A DNA stretch of 64,000 nucleotides from an uncultured Flavobacteriaceae bacterium (GTDB lineage: Bacteria > Bacteroidota > Bacteroidia > Flavobacteriales > Flavobacteriaceae), in contig CANNAN010000002.1 of assembly GCA_947502635.1 (NCBI GenBank), positions 558,001 through 622,000 on the forward strand, read 5' to 3'. Each line of letters begins with the position of its first letter. The first letter of the stretch is position 1. Below, in pieces: positions 8,629-17,163 of the stretch. Position numbers and translations under genes: made by a program. The notes beneath the pieces are model-generated. The model saw only the letters and a list, made by a program, of their open reading frames with translations, searched no databases and was not told the DNA's origin.

Positions 8629-9147
8629 TTATTCTTCTTCGTTTGAAGCTTCTGTTTCTGCAACAGGAGTTTCATCTTCAGCAACTTCCTCTTCAACAAC
8701 AGGAGCAGCTGCAGCAATACGAGCTTCATTAGCAGCTTTTTCAGCTTCAAAAGCTTTCGCTTTAGCATCTGCTTCAGCTTTAGCTAAATTGTCAACTTTT
8801 GCACCAACCTTGCTTGTTTTTTCTTCTACCCAAGCAGCAAACTTAGCTTCTGCTTGCTCTTCAGTTAAAGCGCCTTTTCTAACACCACCTGCAAGGTGAT
8901 TTTTTAGTAAAGCCCCTTTGTGAGATAAAATAGCTTTGGCTGTATCAGTTGGTTGTGCACCATTCTGTAACCATTGTACCGCACCATCGATATTTAATTC
9001 TATGGTTGCTGGGTTTGTGTTTGGATTGTAAGCACCTAATTTTTCTAGGTATTTACCATCTCTTTTTGAACGTGCATCTGCTGCTACGATCCAGTAGTAA
9101 GGTTTTCCTTTTTTACCGTGTCTTTGTAATCTAATCTTTACTGGCAT
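8629..9147 (-). CDS. rpsP: 30S ribosomal protein S16 with C-terminal extension
   Basis: The first 80-odd residues (MPVKIRLQRHGKKGKPYYWI, then LEKLGAYNP and AQPTDTAKAILSHKG) are a clear bS16 ribosomal protein. The protein continues to 172 residues, about twice the bacterial norm. The extra part is Ala/Glu/Lys rich and probably helical, ending in an acidic EDETPVAETEASNEEE tail. Such extensions are common for Bacteroidota S16 and are probably solvent-exposed. S16 is a 30S assembly protein. The gene has its own terminator, and rimM follows downstream. Confidence 0.95.
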   Translation of the reverse strand: MPVKIRLQRHGKKGKPYYWIVAADARSKRDGKYLEKLGAYNPNTNPATIELNIDGAVQWLQNGAQPTDTAKAILSHKGALLKNHLAGGVRKGALTEEQAEAKFAAWVEEKTSKVGAKVDNLAKAEADAKAKAFEAEKAANEARIAAAAPVVEEEVAEDETPVAETEASNEEE

Positions 9148-9256
9148 AATAATTAATTATTTGAGGTTCTCGACCTCGGTTATTAATGAGGGCGCAAAGA
9201 TACTATATTTTTTTAATTATCAATGCTTTATTTTGTTTAGAAATACCAGAGAGGTA

Positions 9257-10318
9257 TTAGAATAATAGACAAACAGGAGCAGGCGAATCTATAGCATGCA
9301 GAAATGTAAGTTTACCACTTTTTGCATCAATTTTAAAAACCGAAATGTTATTACTTTTTCGGTTTGCTACTAATACGAATTTACCTGTAGGATCTATAGC
9401 GAAGTTTCTAGGCCAATCACCATGAACGCTCACATTTTGTATTTTTTTAATGGTGCCATCTGTTAAGTTTCTTTTAAAAACAGCGATAGAGTTTTCGCCT
9501 CTATTTGATCCGTATAAAAAACGCTCATCTTTAGATAAATGAATATCTGCACAAGAATTTTTGCCTTTATAGTTTTTGTCTAAGGTTGTATCAGAATCAA
9601 TTTCTTCAAAACCATTAGTTGTTTTTTTAACAGATGTAATGGAGCTTCCATATTCATTAATAATATAAATAAATTTCCCGTCATGACTTAACGAAAAATG
9701 TCTTGGTCCAGGATTTCCAGTTGTTTTTACAATAGCATTGGAAACTAAATGATATGATTTGTTTGTTAATTTATATTGGTAAACGGCATTCATACCTAAA
9801 TCTGCAACAAATAAATCATTTTTGTAAAACTGTGCAGAATGGGCTCGTGCAGGTTTGTCTCCAGTGTTATGATTGAAAATTTGAGAAGCTTCGCTTAAAC
9901 TCCCATCATCATTAACAGGATAAATAGATACAGTCCCTCCAGTATAATTTGAAACAACAACGTTGTCGCCATTTTCATTTACCGAAATGTGGCATGGGCC
10001 TTTACCGTTGCTGCTAACTCGTGTTAAAAGCGATAAGGAACCATCGTTATTAATCTTATATGATGAAGTATACCCATTTCCACTTTGATTTACGGAATAT
10101 AGATATTTTTTGTTTGGAGAATACGCTAAAAATGAAGGACTATCTATATTTATAGCAAGTTGGTTGTTGCTTAATTTTCCGTTTTCAGTATTGAATTCTA
10201 ATTGATAAATGCCTTCACTATCGCCTTGAGTATAGGTGCCGACATATAAACGAATGTTTTGAGCTTGAATATTTAAAAGGATAAAACTGAAACCAAGAAA
10301 AAATAATTTAAATTTCAT
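9257..10318 (-). CDS. Exported lactonase-family seven-bladed propeller (6-phosphogluconolactonase-like)
   Basis: I chose the ATG at 10318, giving 353 residues starting MKFKLFFLGFSFILLNIQAQ, a clear Sec signal peptide. A start at 10399 would bury that signal. The mature protein begins NIRLYVGTYTQGDSEGIY, the first blade of the Pgl/muconate-cycloisomerase-like lactonase family. Repeating blades follow: SPSFLAYSPNKKYLYSVN, NGKGPCHISVNENGDNVVVS, DLGMNAVYQYK, GNPGPRHFSLSHDGKFIYI and GDWPRNFAIDPTGKFVLVAN. The PRHFSLSHDGKFIY and WPRNFAIDPTGKFV blocks are typical. The cytosolic members hydrolyse 6-phosphogluconolactone. An exported one may act on other sugar lactones, including lactones made by periplasmic sugar oxidation. 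Confidence 0.8.
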   Translation of the reverse strand: MKFKLFFLGFSFILLNIQAQNIRLYVGTYTQGDSEGIYQLEFNTENGKLSNNQLAINIDSPSFLAYSPNKKYLYSVNQSGNGYTSSYKINNDGSLSLLTRVSSNGKGPCHISVNENGDNVVVSNYTGGTVSIYPVNDDGSLSEASQIFNHNTGDKPARAHSAQFYKNDLFVADLGMNAVYQYKLTNKSYHLVSNAIVKTTGNPGPRHFSLSHDGKFIYIINEYGSSITSVKKTTNGFEEIDSDTTLDKNYKGKNSCADIHLSKDERFLYGSNRGENSIAVFKRNLTDGTIKKIQNVSVHGDWPRNFAIDPTGKFVLVANRKSNNISVFKIDAKSGKLTFLHAIDSPAPVCLLF

Positions 10319-10483
10319 ATAATTATGGATAAAAGGTGCTTTCAAAAATAATACAATTAAAATTAAGATTTTTTGTTTAAAACTGTTCATAACTTTCATT
10401 TCCTTAAGTTATAATATTCTGTATTTTTATAAACTTCGTTTGATAATTCTAAACGACTTAACACCAAACATCTAAATACAAAT

Positions 10484-13400
10484 ATGTACTTAATTTTCGA
10501 TACAGAAACTACTGGATTGCCAAAACGATGGGATGCACCTATTACAGATACTGATAATTGGCCCAGATGTATTCAAATTGCATGGCAATTGCACGATGCT
10601 ATGGGGAACTGTATTGAGCATCAAGATTATTTAGTACAACCAGAAGGTTTTAACATCCCTTATGATGCAGAGAAAATTCATGGTATTTCCACAGAGTTAG
10701 CGCAAGAACAAGGAATTCCATTGGCTGAGGTTTTAGAAAAATTTAATCAAGCTTTAAGTAAAACAAAATTTGTTGTCGGACAAAATGTAAAGTTTGATTT
10801 AAACATTATGGGTGCCGAATTTGTTCGTGGCGATGTTTCAAATCAATTACAGGAATTACCTGTTTTAGATACTTGTACAGAACATACTGCAAGTTTGTGT
10901 CAGATTCCTGGTGGACGTGGTGGTAAATTTAAACTACCAACGCTTACAGAATTGCATGAATTTTTATTTAAAACTCCTTTTGCAGAAGCACATAATGCCA
11001 CAGCCGATGTAGAAGCAACGACACGTTGCTTTTTTGAGTTGGTTCGTTTGGGTGAGTATACTAAAGAACAACTTGATGTAGAACCTGATTATTTTCAGAA
11101 TTTTAATGAAGCCAATCCAAAAGAAATTGAGCTTATAAAATTAAAGCACGTTAATCTTAAAAAAGAAAGTGCTAAAATTAATGAGCGTCTTCAAAGTCTT
11201 AAGCAAGAATCGGTTTCTACTAAAGATATTGAACAAAATATATCCGACTTAGCAGATGCTAGTTTCATTCATCTTCATAATCATTCACAATTTTCTGTGT
11301 TACAATCGACTATGAGTGTTGGAGATATTGTGGCTGCTGCTGCCTCTTATAATATGCCTGCTGTGGCACTTACCGATCATGCTAATATGATGGGGGCATT
11401 TCATTTTATAAATGCCGTTAACAAACAAAATAGTAGTATAAAAGCGAGTATAGAGGACGCTGAGGGAAGCGGTGAAACTTCAGAGAAACAATTAATAAAG
11501 CCAATTGTAGGATGTGAGTTTTTTGTTTGTGAAAATCATCAGGATAAATCGAGAAAGGATAATGGGTATCAAGTTGTATTGATAGCTAAGAACAAAAATG
11601 GTTATCATAATCTGGCAAAACTATCCTCTCATGCTTATGTTAATGGATTTTATTATGTACCTAGAATAGATAAAAAACTGATACAGGAATATAAGGAAGA
11701 TATTATAGTGCTTACTGGGAATTTGTATGGTGAAGTGCCAAGTAAAGTTCTTAATATTGGTGAAAAGCAAGCTGAAGAAGCATTGCTATGGTGGAAAAAC
11801 GAATTTGGAGATGACTTGTATGTAGAGCTTATGCGTCATAATCAGGAAGATGAAAATCGCGTAAACCCAACTCTGATAACATTAGCTAAAAAGCATGATG
11901 TAAAATTAATAGTAACTAATAATACCTATTACAGAAAGAAAGAAGATGCGAATGCACATGATATTTTATTATGTGTGAAGGATGGAGAAAAGCAAGCCAC
12001 TCCCATAGGTAGAGGAAGAGGTTATCGTTATGGATTACCTAACCAAGAGTATTATTTTAAGTCTCCTGAAGAAATGAAACAATTGTTTCATGATGAGCCT
12101 ACTGCTATTTTAAATATTAAAGAGTTAGTTGATAAAATTGAAGGGTTTCAGCTTGCTAGAGATGTTCTTTTGCCTGCTTTTGATATTCCTGATGAATTTA
12201 AGCACGATGAAGATTTAATTGATGGCGGAAAGCGTGGTGAAAATGCTTATTTAAAACATTTAACATTTGAAGGTGCAAAAAAACGTTATGGTGAGCCACT
12301 TACCGAAGAGGTAACCGAGCGTCTTGATTTTGAATTGAGTGTTATTGAAAATACAGGTTACCCAGGGTATTTCTTAATTGTAGAGGATTTTATTCGAGAA
12401 GCCCGAAACATGGATGTATCTGTAGGTCCGGGTCGTGGATCTGCCGCTGGATCTGTAGCAGCATATTGCTTGTGGATTACAAATATAGATCCACTTAAGT
12501 ACGATTTGCTTTTTGAGCGTTTCTTAAATCCAGATCGTATTAGTATGCCCGATATTGATATTGATTTTGATGACGAAGGAAGGAGCCGCGTTATGGATTA
12601 TGTAATCGATAAATATGGGAGTAATCAAGTAGCGCAAATTATCACCTATGGTACGATGGCTGCTAAGTCTTCCATTCGTGATACCGCTCGTGTTTTAGAT
12701 TTACCCCTTTTTGATGCCGATAGGATTGCGAAGCTAATTCCAACCATGTCTAAACTTAATAAGATTTTTGGTTTAGATGAAAAAGAATTAGGCAAAAAAT
12801 TCCGTGCTGAAGATTTAGAAAAAGTGAATCAGCTTATAAATATTTCTGAAGGAAGTGACCTAGAGGCTGAAACTGTAAATCTTGCGAGAACTTTAGAAGG
12901 TTCGGTGAGAAATACAGGTATTCATGCCTGTGGTGTGATTATTACCCCCGATGATATAACCAAGTTTGTACCTGTATCTGTAGCTAAAGATTCCGACTTA
13001 TATGTCACCCAGTTTGATAACTCGGTTGTTGAGGATGCTGGTTTACTAAAAATGGACTTCTTAGGGTTAAAGACCTTAACTTTAATAAAAGATACTGTTA
13101 AAATAGTAAAAGCAAAACACGATATTTTACTGGATCCAGAGACCTTTCCTTTAGATGATGAAGAGACATATGCCTTATTCCAACGTGGCGAAACAGTTGG
13201 TGTATTCCAATATGAATCTCCTGGGATGCAAAAACACCTTAGGGATTTAAAACCGACCGTTTTTGAAGATTTAATTGCCATGAATGCATTGTATCGTCCA
13301 GGACCTATGGAATATATTCCAAGTTTTGTTAGAAGAAAACATGGCGATGAAGATATTGAGTACGATTTACCAGCGATGGAGGAATACTTGAAAGAAACAT

Positions 13401-14869
13401 ATGGAATTACAGTATACCAAGAGCAGGTGATGTTATTGTCCCAAAAATTGGCAGGGTTTACAAAAGGTGAAGCCGATGTTTTGCGTAAGGCCATGGGGAA
13501 AAAGCAAATTGCGGTACTGGATAAAATGAAGCCAAAGTTTGTAGAGCAGGCGAGTGCAAACGGACATGATGCTAAAGTGCTGGAGAAAGTTTGGAAAGAT
13601 TGGGAAGCTTTTGCAAGTTATGCTTTTAATAAATCGCACTCTACATGTTATGCCTGGATTGCCTACCAAACAGCCTATTTAAAAGCACATTATCCAGCAG
13701 AATATATGGCGGCAGTATTATCTAATAACATGAACGATATCAAACAAGTTACTTTCTTTATGGAAGAATGTAAACGTATGAAATTGGATGTTTTGGGGCC
13801 AGATGTTAATGAATCCTATTATAAATTTTCTGTGAATCAAGATTATGCGGTGCGTTTTGGTATGGGAGCGATTAAAGGCGTTGGTCATGGTGCAGTGATG
13901 ACGATTGTTAATAATAGAGAAGAAGGACCGTATAAATCTATTTTCGATTTGGCAAAACGAATTGATTTAAGAGCGGCGAATAAAAAGGCTTTTGAAAATT
14001 TAGCATTAGCAGGTGGGTTTGATTGTTTTGGAGATACACATCGAGCACAGTATTTTCATAAAGAAGGTGACGATATTACCTTTTTAGAAAAAGCAGTGAA
14101 GTACGGAAGTAAGCATCAGGAAAATGAAAACTCATCGCAAGTTAGTTTATTCGGGGCATCGAGCGAAGTGCAAATAGCAGAACCAGAAGTGCCTCCATGC
14201 GAAGAGTGGGGTACTATGGAAAAATTAGCCCAAGAACGTGAAGTTGTAGGTGTTTATATTTCGGGTCATCCATTGGATGATTTTAGAACTGAAATGAAGA
14301 CGTTTTGTAATGGTACCATTGCTATGTTTAATAATTTAGAACCTTATGTAAACAGAGAGATTGTTTTTGGAGGTGTTGTCACCGATGTACAGCACCGAGT
14401 AAGTAAACAAGGAAAAGGTTGGGGAATGTTTACGGTTGAAGATTATACTGATAGTTTTGAATTTAGAATTTTTGGCGAAGAATATTTAAAGTTTAGGCAC
14501 TTTTTAATGAAGAACAATTTTGTATTTGTAAAATCATTTATTCGTGAAGGTTGGGTTAATAAAGATACAGGAAAAAAGAGCGATCCTAGACTGCAGTTTA
14601 ATAGTTTTCAATTACTTCATGATGTCATGGAGAATTATGCTAAGAAGCTATCTATTCAGCTTAATATTAAAGATTTACAAGAAGAAAGTATTTTGCGTTT
14701 AAAGGAGCTGTTACAAATGCACCCAGGCAACCAAATGCTCAATTTTGTAGTATATGATAATAAGGATCAAATAAAATTACAAATGCCAAGCAGGCGACAA
14801 AAAGTTAAAGTATCTCAAGAGTTATTGAGTGAGTTAGAAAGTCAAGATGTGTTGTTTAAATTGAACTGA
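10484..14869 (+). CDS. dnaE: DNA polymerase III alpha subunit with fused 3'-5' exonuclease
   Basis: 1461 residues. Residues 1 to about 190 are a DnaQ-type exonuclease: Exo I FDTETTGLP and Exo III HNATADVEATTRC. A PHP domain follows from about 265 (FIHLHNHSQFSVLQSTM, ALTDHANMMGAFHF). The C-family palm contains GPGRGSAAGS (about 648) and the catalytic PDIDIDFDDEGR (about 689). The tail has a QVSLF clamp-binding motif at 1219-1223 and an OB fold (about 1293, IVFGGVVTDVQHRVSKQGKG). This is the replicative polymerase with proofreading carried on the same chain, rather than only as a separate epsilon subunit. It is a single gene with a type A hairpin repeat right after the stop. Confidence 0.97.
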   Translation: MYLIFDTETTGLPKRWDAPITDTDNWPRCIQIAWQLHDAMGNCIEHQDYLVQPEGFNIPYDAEKIHGISTELAQEQGIPLAEVLEKFNQALSKTKFVVGQNVKFDLNIMGAEFVRGDVSNQLQELPVLDTCTEHTASLCQIPGGRGGKFKLPTLTELHEFLFKTPFAEAHNATADVEATTRCFFELVRLGEYTKEQLDVEPDYFQNFNEANPKEIELIKLKHVNLKKESAKINERLQSLKQESVSTKDIEQNISDLADASFIHLHNHSQFSVLQSTMSVGDIVAAAASYNMPAVALTDHANMMGAFHFINAVNKQNSSIKASIEDAEGSGETSEKQLIKPIVGCEFFVCENHQDKSRKDNGYQVVLIAKNKNGYHNLAKLSSHAYVNGFYYVPRIDKKLIQEYKEDIIVLTGNLYGEVPSKVLNIGEKQAEEALLWWKNEFGDDLYVELMRHNQEDENRVNPTLITLAKKHDVKLIVTNNTYYRKKEDANAHDILLCVKDGEKQATPIGRGRGYRYGLPNQEYYFKSPEEMKQLFHDEPTAILNIKELVDKIEGFQLARDVLLPAFDIPDEFKHDEDLIDGGKRGENAYLKHLTFEGAKKRYGEPLTEEVTERLDFELSVIENTGYPGYFLIVEDFIREARNMDVSVGPGRGSAAGSVAAYCLWITNIDPLKYDLLFERFLNPDRISMPDIDIDFDDEGRSRVMDYVIDKYGSNQVAQIITYGTMAAKSSIRDTARVLDLPLFDADRIAKLIPTMSKLNKIFGLDEKELGKKFRAEDLEKVNQLINISEGSDLEAETVNLARTLEGSVRNTGIHACGVIITPDDITKFVPVSVAKDSDLYVTQFDNSVVEDAGLLKMDFLGLKTLTLIKDTVKIVKAKHDILLDPETFPLDDEETYALFQRGETVGVFQYESPGMQKHLRDLKPTVFEDLIAMNALYRPGPMEYIPSFVRRKHGDEDIEYDLPAMEEYLKETYGITVYQEQVMLLSQKLAGFTKGEADVLRKAMGKKQIAVLDKMKPKFVEQASANGHDAKVLEKVWKDWEAFASYAFNKSHSTCYAWIAYQTAYLKAHYPAEYMAAVLSNNMNDIKQVTFFMEECKRMKLDVLGPDVNESYYKFSVNQDYAVRFGMGAIKGVGHGAVMTIVNNREEGPYKSIFDLAKRIDLRAANKKAFENLALAGGFDCFGDTHRAQYFHKEGDDITFLEKAVKYGSKHQENENSSQVSLFGASSEVQIAEPEVPPCEEWGTMEKLAQEREVVGVYISGHPLDDFRTEMKTFCNGTIAMFNNLEPYVNREIVFGGVVTDVQHRVSKQGKGWGMFTVEDYTDSFEFRIFGEEYLKFRHFLMKNNFVFVKSFIREGWVNKDTGKKSDPRLQFNSFQLLHDVMENYAKKLSIQLNIKDLQEESILRLKELLQMHPGNQMLNFVVYDNKDQIKLQMPSRRQKVKVSQELLSELESQDVLFKLN

Positions 14870-14872
14870 TAC

Positions 14873-14895
14873 ATTCCTGTGAAGGCAGGAGTCTC
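14873..14895. repeat. Dispersed hairpin repeat, type A
   Basis: ATTCCTGTGAAGGCAGGAGT, a diverged copy of the unit at 8471, 35640 and 60377. It lies 3 bp after the dnaE stop and just before the start of the next small gene. Confidence 0.6.
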
Positions 14896-14899
14896 AATT

Positions 14900-15133
14900 A
14901 TGAAAAAAATAATATTATATCATGTCTTAGCTTTTTTAGGTTTAGAGATAATTTTCTTTTTCTCTTCTGGAACGTTATTAAAATTATTAGTACCTGAAAT
15001 TCAAAATGTCATATTGTGGGTTTATTTAAATGTTTTTGGAGTCATTTTTCTTTTTGTATGTGCCTTTATCTTATTTTTAATTAATAGAAGAAAGTATAAA
15101 AAACGACGTACTGAGTCCAGTTTCAGAGCGTGA
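14900..15133 (+). CDS. Small two-helix membrane protein
   Basis: 77 residues from the ATG at 14900. An in-frame ATG at 14879 would put the start inside the hairpin repeat, so I prefer the internal one. Two hydrophobic segments are visible (about residues 4-26 and 35-62), followed by a basic cytoplasmic tail RRKYKKRR. No family recognised. It follows dnaE by 30 bp and may be read through from it. Confidence 0.5.
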   Translation: MKKIILYHVLAFLGLEIIFFFSSGTLLKLLVPEIQNVILWVYLNVFGVIFLFVCAFILFLINRRKYKKRRTESSFRA

Positions 15134-15184
15134 CATAAGAATCCACTTAATATAACTTCTTAAGAAACAAATTATGTTTTTCTA

Positions 15185-15631
15185 TTACCCCCTCTCTAGA
15201 AATTCTTTTAAACTACTGCTAATAAATCGGTCCCAGGTGGTGGAACATATCTCATAACAATCAATATTAGGAGTAAGTCCTATTTGGTGAAAATTAATCA
15301 TGCTTTTCCTATTTTGTTCTTCTATTTGCCAATGTAGTACATGACCGATCCATTCTTTATTAAAATCAGGTTCACCATCAATACATTTCCAAATGAGTTC
15401 TTGATTAGGGGTGTGTTCAATAATTTTAAAAGTCCACCAATAAGTATTTTTAAAATGAATGGTGAATTGGCCTCCAGCTTTAAATTCTGAATTACTTATT
15501 TTTCCCCACCATGAATGAAGCCCTTCGTTTAAAGCAAAAAACACTTCTTTGGCACTTGCATTAACTTCTAATTGCTTTTTATAGTTTGTGTCTTTATCTA
15601 GAACTTTAGTTAGTTTAATGCTGTTATCCAT
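15185..15631 (-). CDS. SRPBCC (AHSA1/START-like) domain protein
   Basis: 148 residues with an AHSA1-type ligand-binding fold pattern: VNASAKEVFFALNEGLHSWWG at the start, GGQFTIHFKNTYWWTFKIIEHTPNQELIWKC in the middle, and a C-terminal helix STTWDRFISSSLKEFLE. It is the last of three overlapping genes; its start overlaps the regulator's stop by 8 bp. Such proteins bind hydrophobic small molecules. Paired with ArsR-type regulators they are common in Bacteroidota, but the ligand is unknown. Confidence 0.75.
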   Translation of the reverse strand: MDNSIKLTKVLDKDTNYKKQLEVNASAKEVFFALNEGLHSWWGKISNSEFKAGGQFTIHFKNTYWWTFKIIEHTPNQELIWKCIDGEPDFNKEWIGHVLHWQIEEQNRKSMINFHQIGLTPNIDCYEICSTTWDRFISSSLKEFLERG

Positions 15632-15953
15632 TTTTTGGTGTATTTAAATAATTTTCTAAATCTTGTAACGAATTATCCCAAAATTGTGAGTAAAATTGAA
15701 CCCATTTGCTAACCTCTTTAAGAGGTTTCGCATTGGCATTACAAAAGCGTTCACGTCCGTTTGCATTGATGTTTACTAAACCAGCTTCTTCTAGTGTTTT
15801 TATATGTTTTGTTACGCCTTGTCTGCTAATATCAAACTGACTCGATATTTGTGTAATGGATAGTGCCGAGGTAGCTATAACTAAGGCGTGAAAAATATCA
15901 CGCCTTGTTGGGTCTGCAATGGCTTTAAATAGTTTGGTTATTTTATCCTGCAT
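15624..15953 (-). CDS. ArsR-family winged-helix regulator
   Basis: 109 residues. The winged helix-turn-helix reads KLFKAIADPTRRDIFHALV, then LSITQISSQFDISRQGVTKH (recognition helix) and LEEAGLVNINANGRERFCNAN (wing). No clustered Cys pair typical of metal-sensing ArsR proteins is visible in the recognition helix, so it is more likely of the non-metal subgroup that accompanies SRPBCC genes. It overlaps both neighbours (8 and 11 bp), showing translational coupling. It probably represses its own operon through the palindromes at 16402-16417 and 16444-16459. Confidence 0.85.
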   Translation of the reverse strand: MQDKITKLFKAIADPTRRDIFHALVIATSALSITQISSQFDISRQGVTKHIKTLEEAGLVNINANGRERFCNANAKPLKEVSKWVQFYSQFWDNSLQDLENYLNTPKNG

Positions 15954-16374
15954 TGATTAATTGTTTTAAGTAATCTGTTAGTCCGCTTATACAGTTGTCC
16001 CAACCGCCATTAAAGCTTTCGAACATCTTTACGGCAGTATCACCTTCATAGTTAGAAATACCAGAGTGTTCCAAGTATAATTTCGTACCGTCATTAGTAG
16101 GTTCTAACTGCCATGTTACTGTGGTTTCAGTTTTCATTTCGGCAACTATCCATGTATAAACCAATTTATACGGATTGGATTCTTTAACCTCGCCACTAAT
16201 AACTGTGCAACCCTTTTCATTAGGTTCTGAAGTAAATGTGTATTTATACCCTTTTTCAGCTTTAAAATCAGCTTGAATAAACCAAGCAGAAATTTCCTCA
16301 GCTTTTGAAATGGCATTCCATACTTTGTCTATAGAATGCTTAAATACCTTTTCTTTCTTAATAACATCATTCAT
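15943..16374 (-). CDS. SRPBCC (AHSA1/START-like) domain protein, first gene of the operon
   Basis: 143 residues. The AHSA1 pattern starts VFKHSIDKVWNAISKAEEISAWF, continues FTSEPNEKGCTVISGEVKESNPYKLVYTW, and ends in a helix MFESFNGGWDNCISGLTDYLK. It is a paralogue in fold, not closely similar in sequence, of the third gene in the operon. It is first in the three-gene set, just downstream of two operator-like palindromes. The ligand is unknown. Confidence 0.78.
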   Translation of the reverse strand: MNDVIKKEKVFKHSIDKVWNAISKAEEISAWFIQADFKAEKGYKYTFTSEPNEKGCTVISGEVKESNPYKLVYTWIVAEMKTETTVTWQLEPTNDGTKLYLEHSGISNYEGDTAVKMFESFNGGWDNCISGLTDYLKQLINAG

Positions 16375-16401
16375 AATAAGTTCGATTTTTTTGATTAATA
16401 T

Positions 16402-16459
16402 GCAACTTTTCGGTTGCTAAACTAAAACAAATATTTTTAATACGCAACTTTTTGGTTGC
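16402..16459 (-). promoter_or_regulatory. Two operator-like palindromes before the ArsR operon
   Basis: GCAACTTTTCGGTTGC (16402-16417) and GCAACTTTTTGGTTGC (16444-16459) are near-identical 16-mers with GCAAC/GTTGC arms, 42 bp apart centre to centre. That is four helical turns, which puts both on the same DNA face. They lie 28-85 bp upstream of the first gene of an operon that encodes an ArsR regulator. Confidence 0.65.
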
Positions 16460-16484
16460 TTAATGTGATTTCAATTCAAGTTAG

Positions 16485-16640
16485 CCTTTGCGCAAAGGAT
16501 AGAAGTGGCATCCTTTTGTGAAGCGTTTAGAATAAGTTATGCTGATTTATTATGGCATAATTTTGATTGGTAAGACCATGAAACAAGTTCGAAACAGCTT
16601 TGCAGAAAGATATAACGGATAGCCTGTTTTATGCGCCCAG
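16485..16640. ncRNA. Dispersed structured element (Flavo-1-like candidate)
   Basis: The block GGATAGAAGTGGCATCC (16497-16513) is followed about 100 bp later by AACGGATAGCCTG (16614-16626). The same two blocks occur in the same order at 60491-60547 with a shorter insert. Paired GGATAG-AGTGG and AACGGATAGCC motifs recall a Bacteroidota structured RNA of the Flavo-1 type; the name is from memory. It fills most of the 390-bp gap before trxA. Confidence 0.4.
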
Positions 16641-16684
16641 AAAGACATAATAGTACGAAACAATATCGATATAAATAAAACAAA

Positions 16685-16726
16685 TTGTTACATTGTAAGC
16701 TTTAGGAAATTTTTTGACTAATTTTG
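16685..16726 (+). promoter_or_regulatory. Probable trxA promoter
   Basis: TAATTTTG at 16719-16726 fits the Bacteroidota -7 element TAnnTTTG. A TTG lies 23 bp upstream (16693-16695). The ATG of trxA is 40 bp downstream. Confidence 0.45.
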
Positions 16727-16765
16727 TGTAAATAAAAATAAAATACGAATTAAAACATAAATATT

Positions 16766-17083
16766 ATGGCATTAGAAATAACAGATGCGACGTTTGAGGA
16801 AACTGTATTAAAAAGTGATAAACCAGTATTGGTTGACTTTTGGGCTGCCTGGTGTGGGCCATGTAGAATGGTTGGACCTATTATTGAAGAGATTAGTGGA
16901 GAGTATGATGGGAAAGCTATTGTTGGTAAGGTTGATGTAGATGCGAATCAAGAGTTTGCTGCAAAATACGGCGTTCGTAACATTCCTACTGTTTTAGTTT
17001 TTCAAAACGGAGAAGTTGTTGGAAGACAAGTTGGAGTAGCACCTAAAAATGCATATACAGAAGCTATCGATTCACTTTTATAG
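16766..17083 (+). CDS. trxA: Thioredoxin
   Basis: 105 residues, the standard single-domain length, no signal peptide. The active site WCGPC (Cys30, Cys33) sits in VDFWAAWCGPCRMVGPI. The cis-Pro region is RNIPTVLVFQNGE (Pro near 74). It is a cytoplasmic dithiol reductant recycled by thioredoxin reductase. It has its own probable promoter and a strong terminator, so it is monocistronic. Confidence 0.97.
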   Translation: MALEITDATFEETVLKSDKPVLVDFWAAWCGPCRMVGPIIEEISGEYDGKAIVGKVDVDANQEFAAKYGVRNIPTVLVFQNGEVVGRQVGVAPKNAYTEAIDSLL

Positions 17084-17105
17084 TCGATACATTAAAAGAA
17101 AATTG

Positions 17106-17137
17106 AAAAGGTTTGTCATTATGGCAAACCTTTTTTT
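17106..17137 (+). terminator. Terminator after trxA
   Basis: A perfect 10-bp stem AAAAGGTTTG / CAAACCTTTT with a 9-nt loop, followed by a run of seven to ten T. It shows that any start of the next gene at 17113 would lie inside this hairpin. Confidence 0.88.
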
Positions 17138-17163
17138 ATTTTAGATGCAAATTAAAAATAAAT

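Noticed and set aside
12922-13494. 190-codon minus-strand open frame inside dnaE
   Set aside because: Antisense shadow of the conserved DnaE palm coding region.
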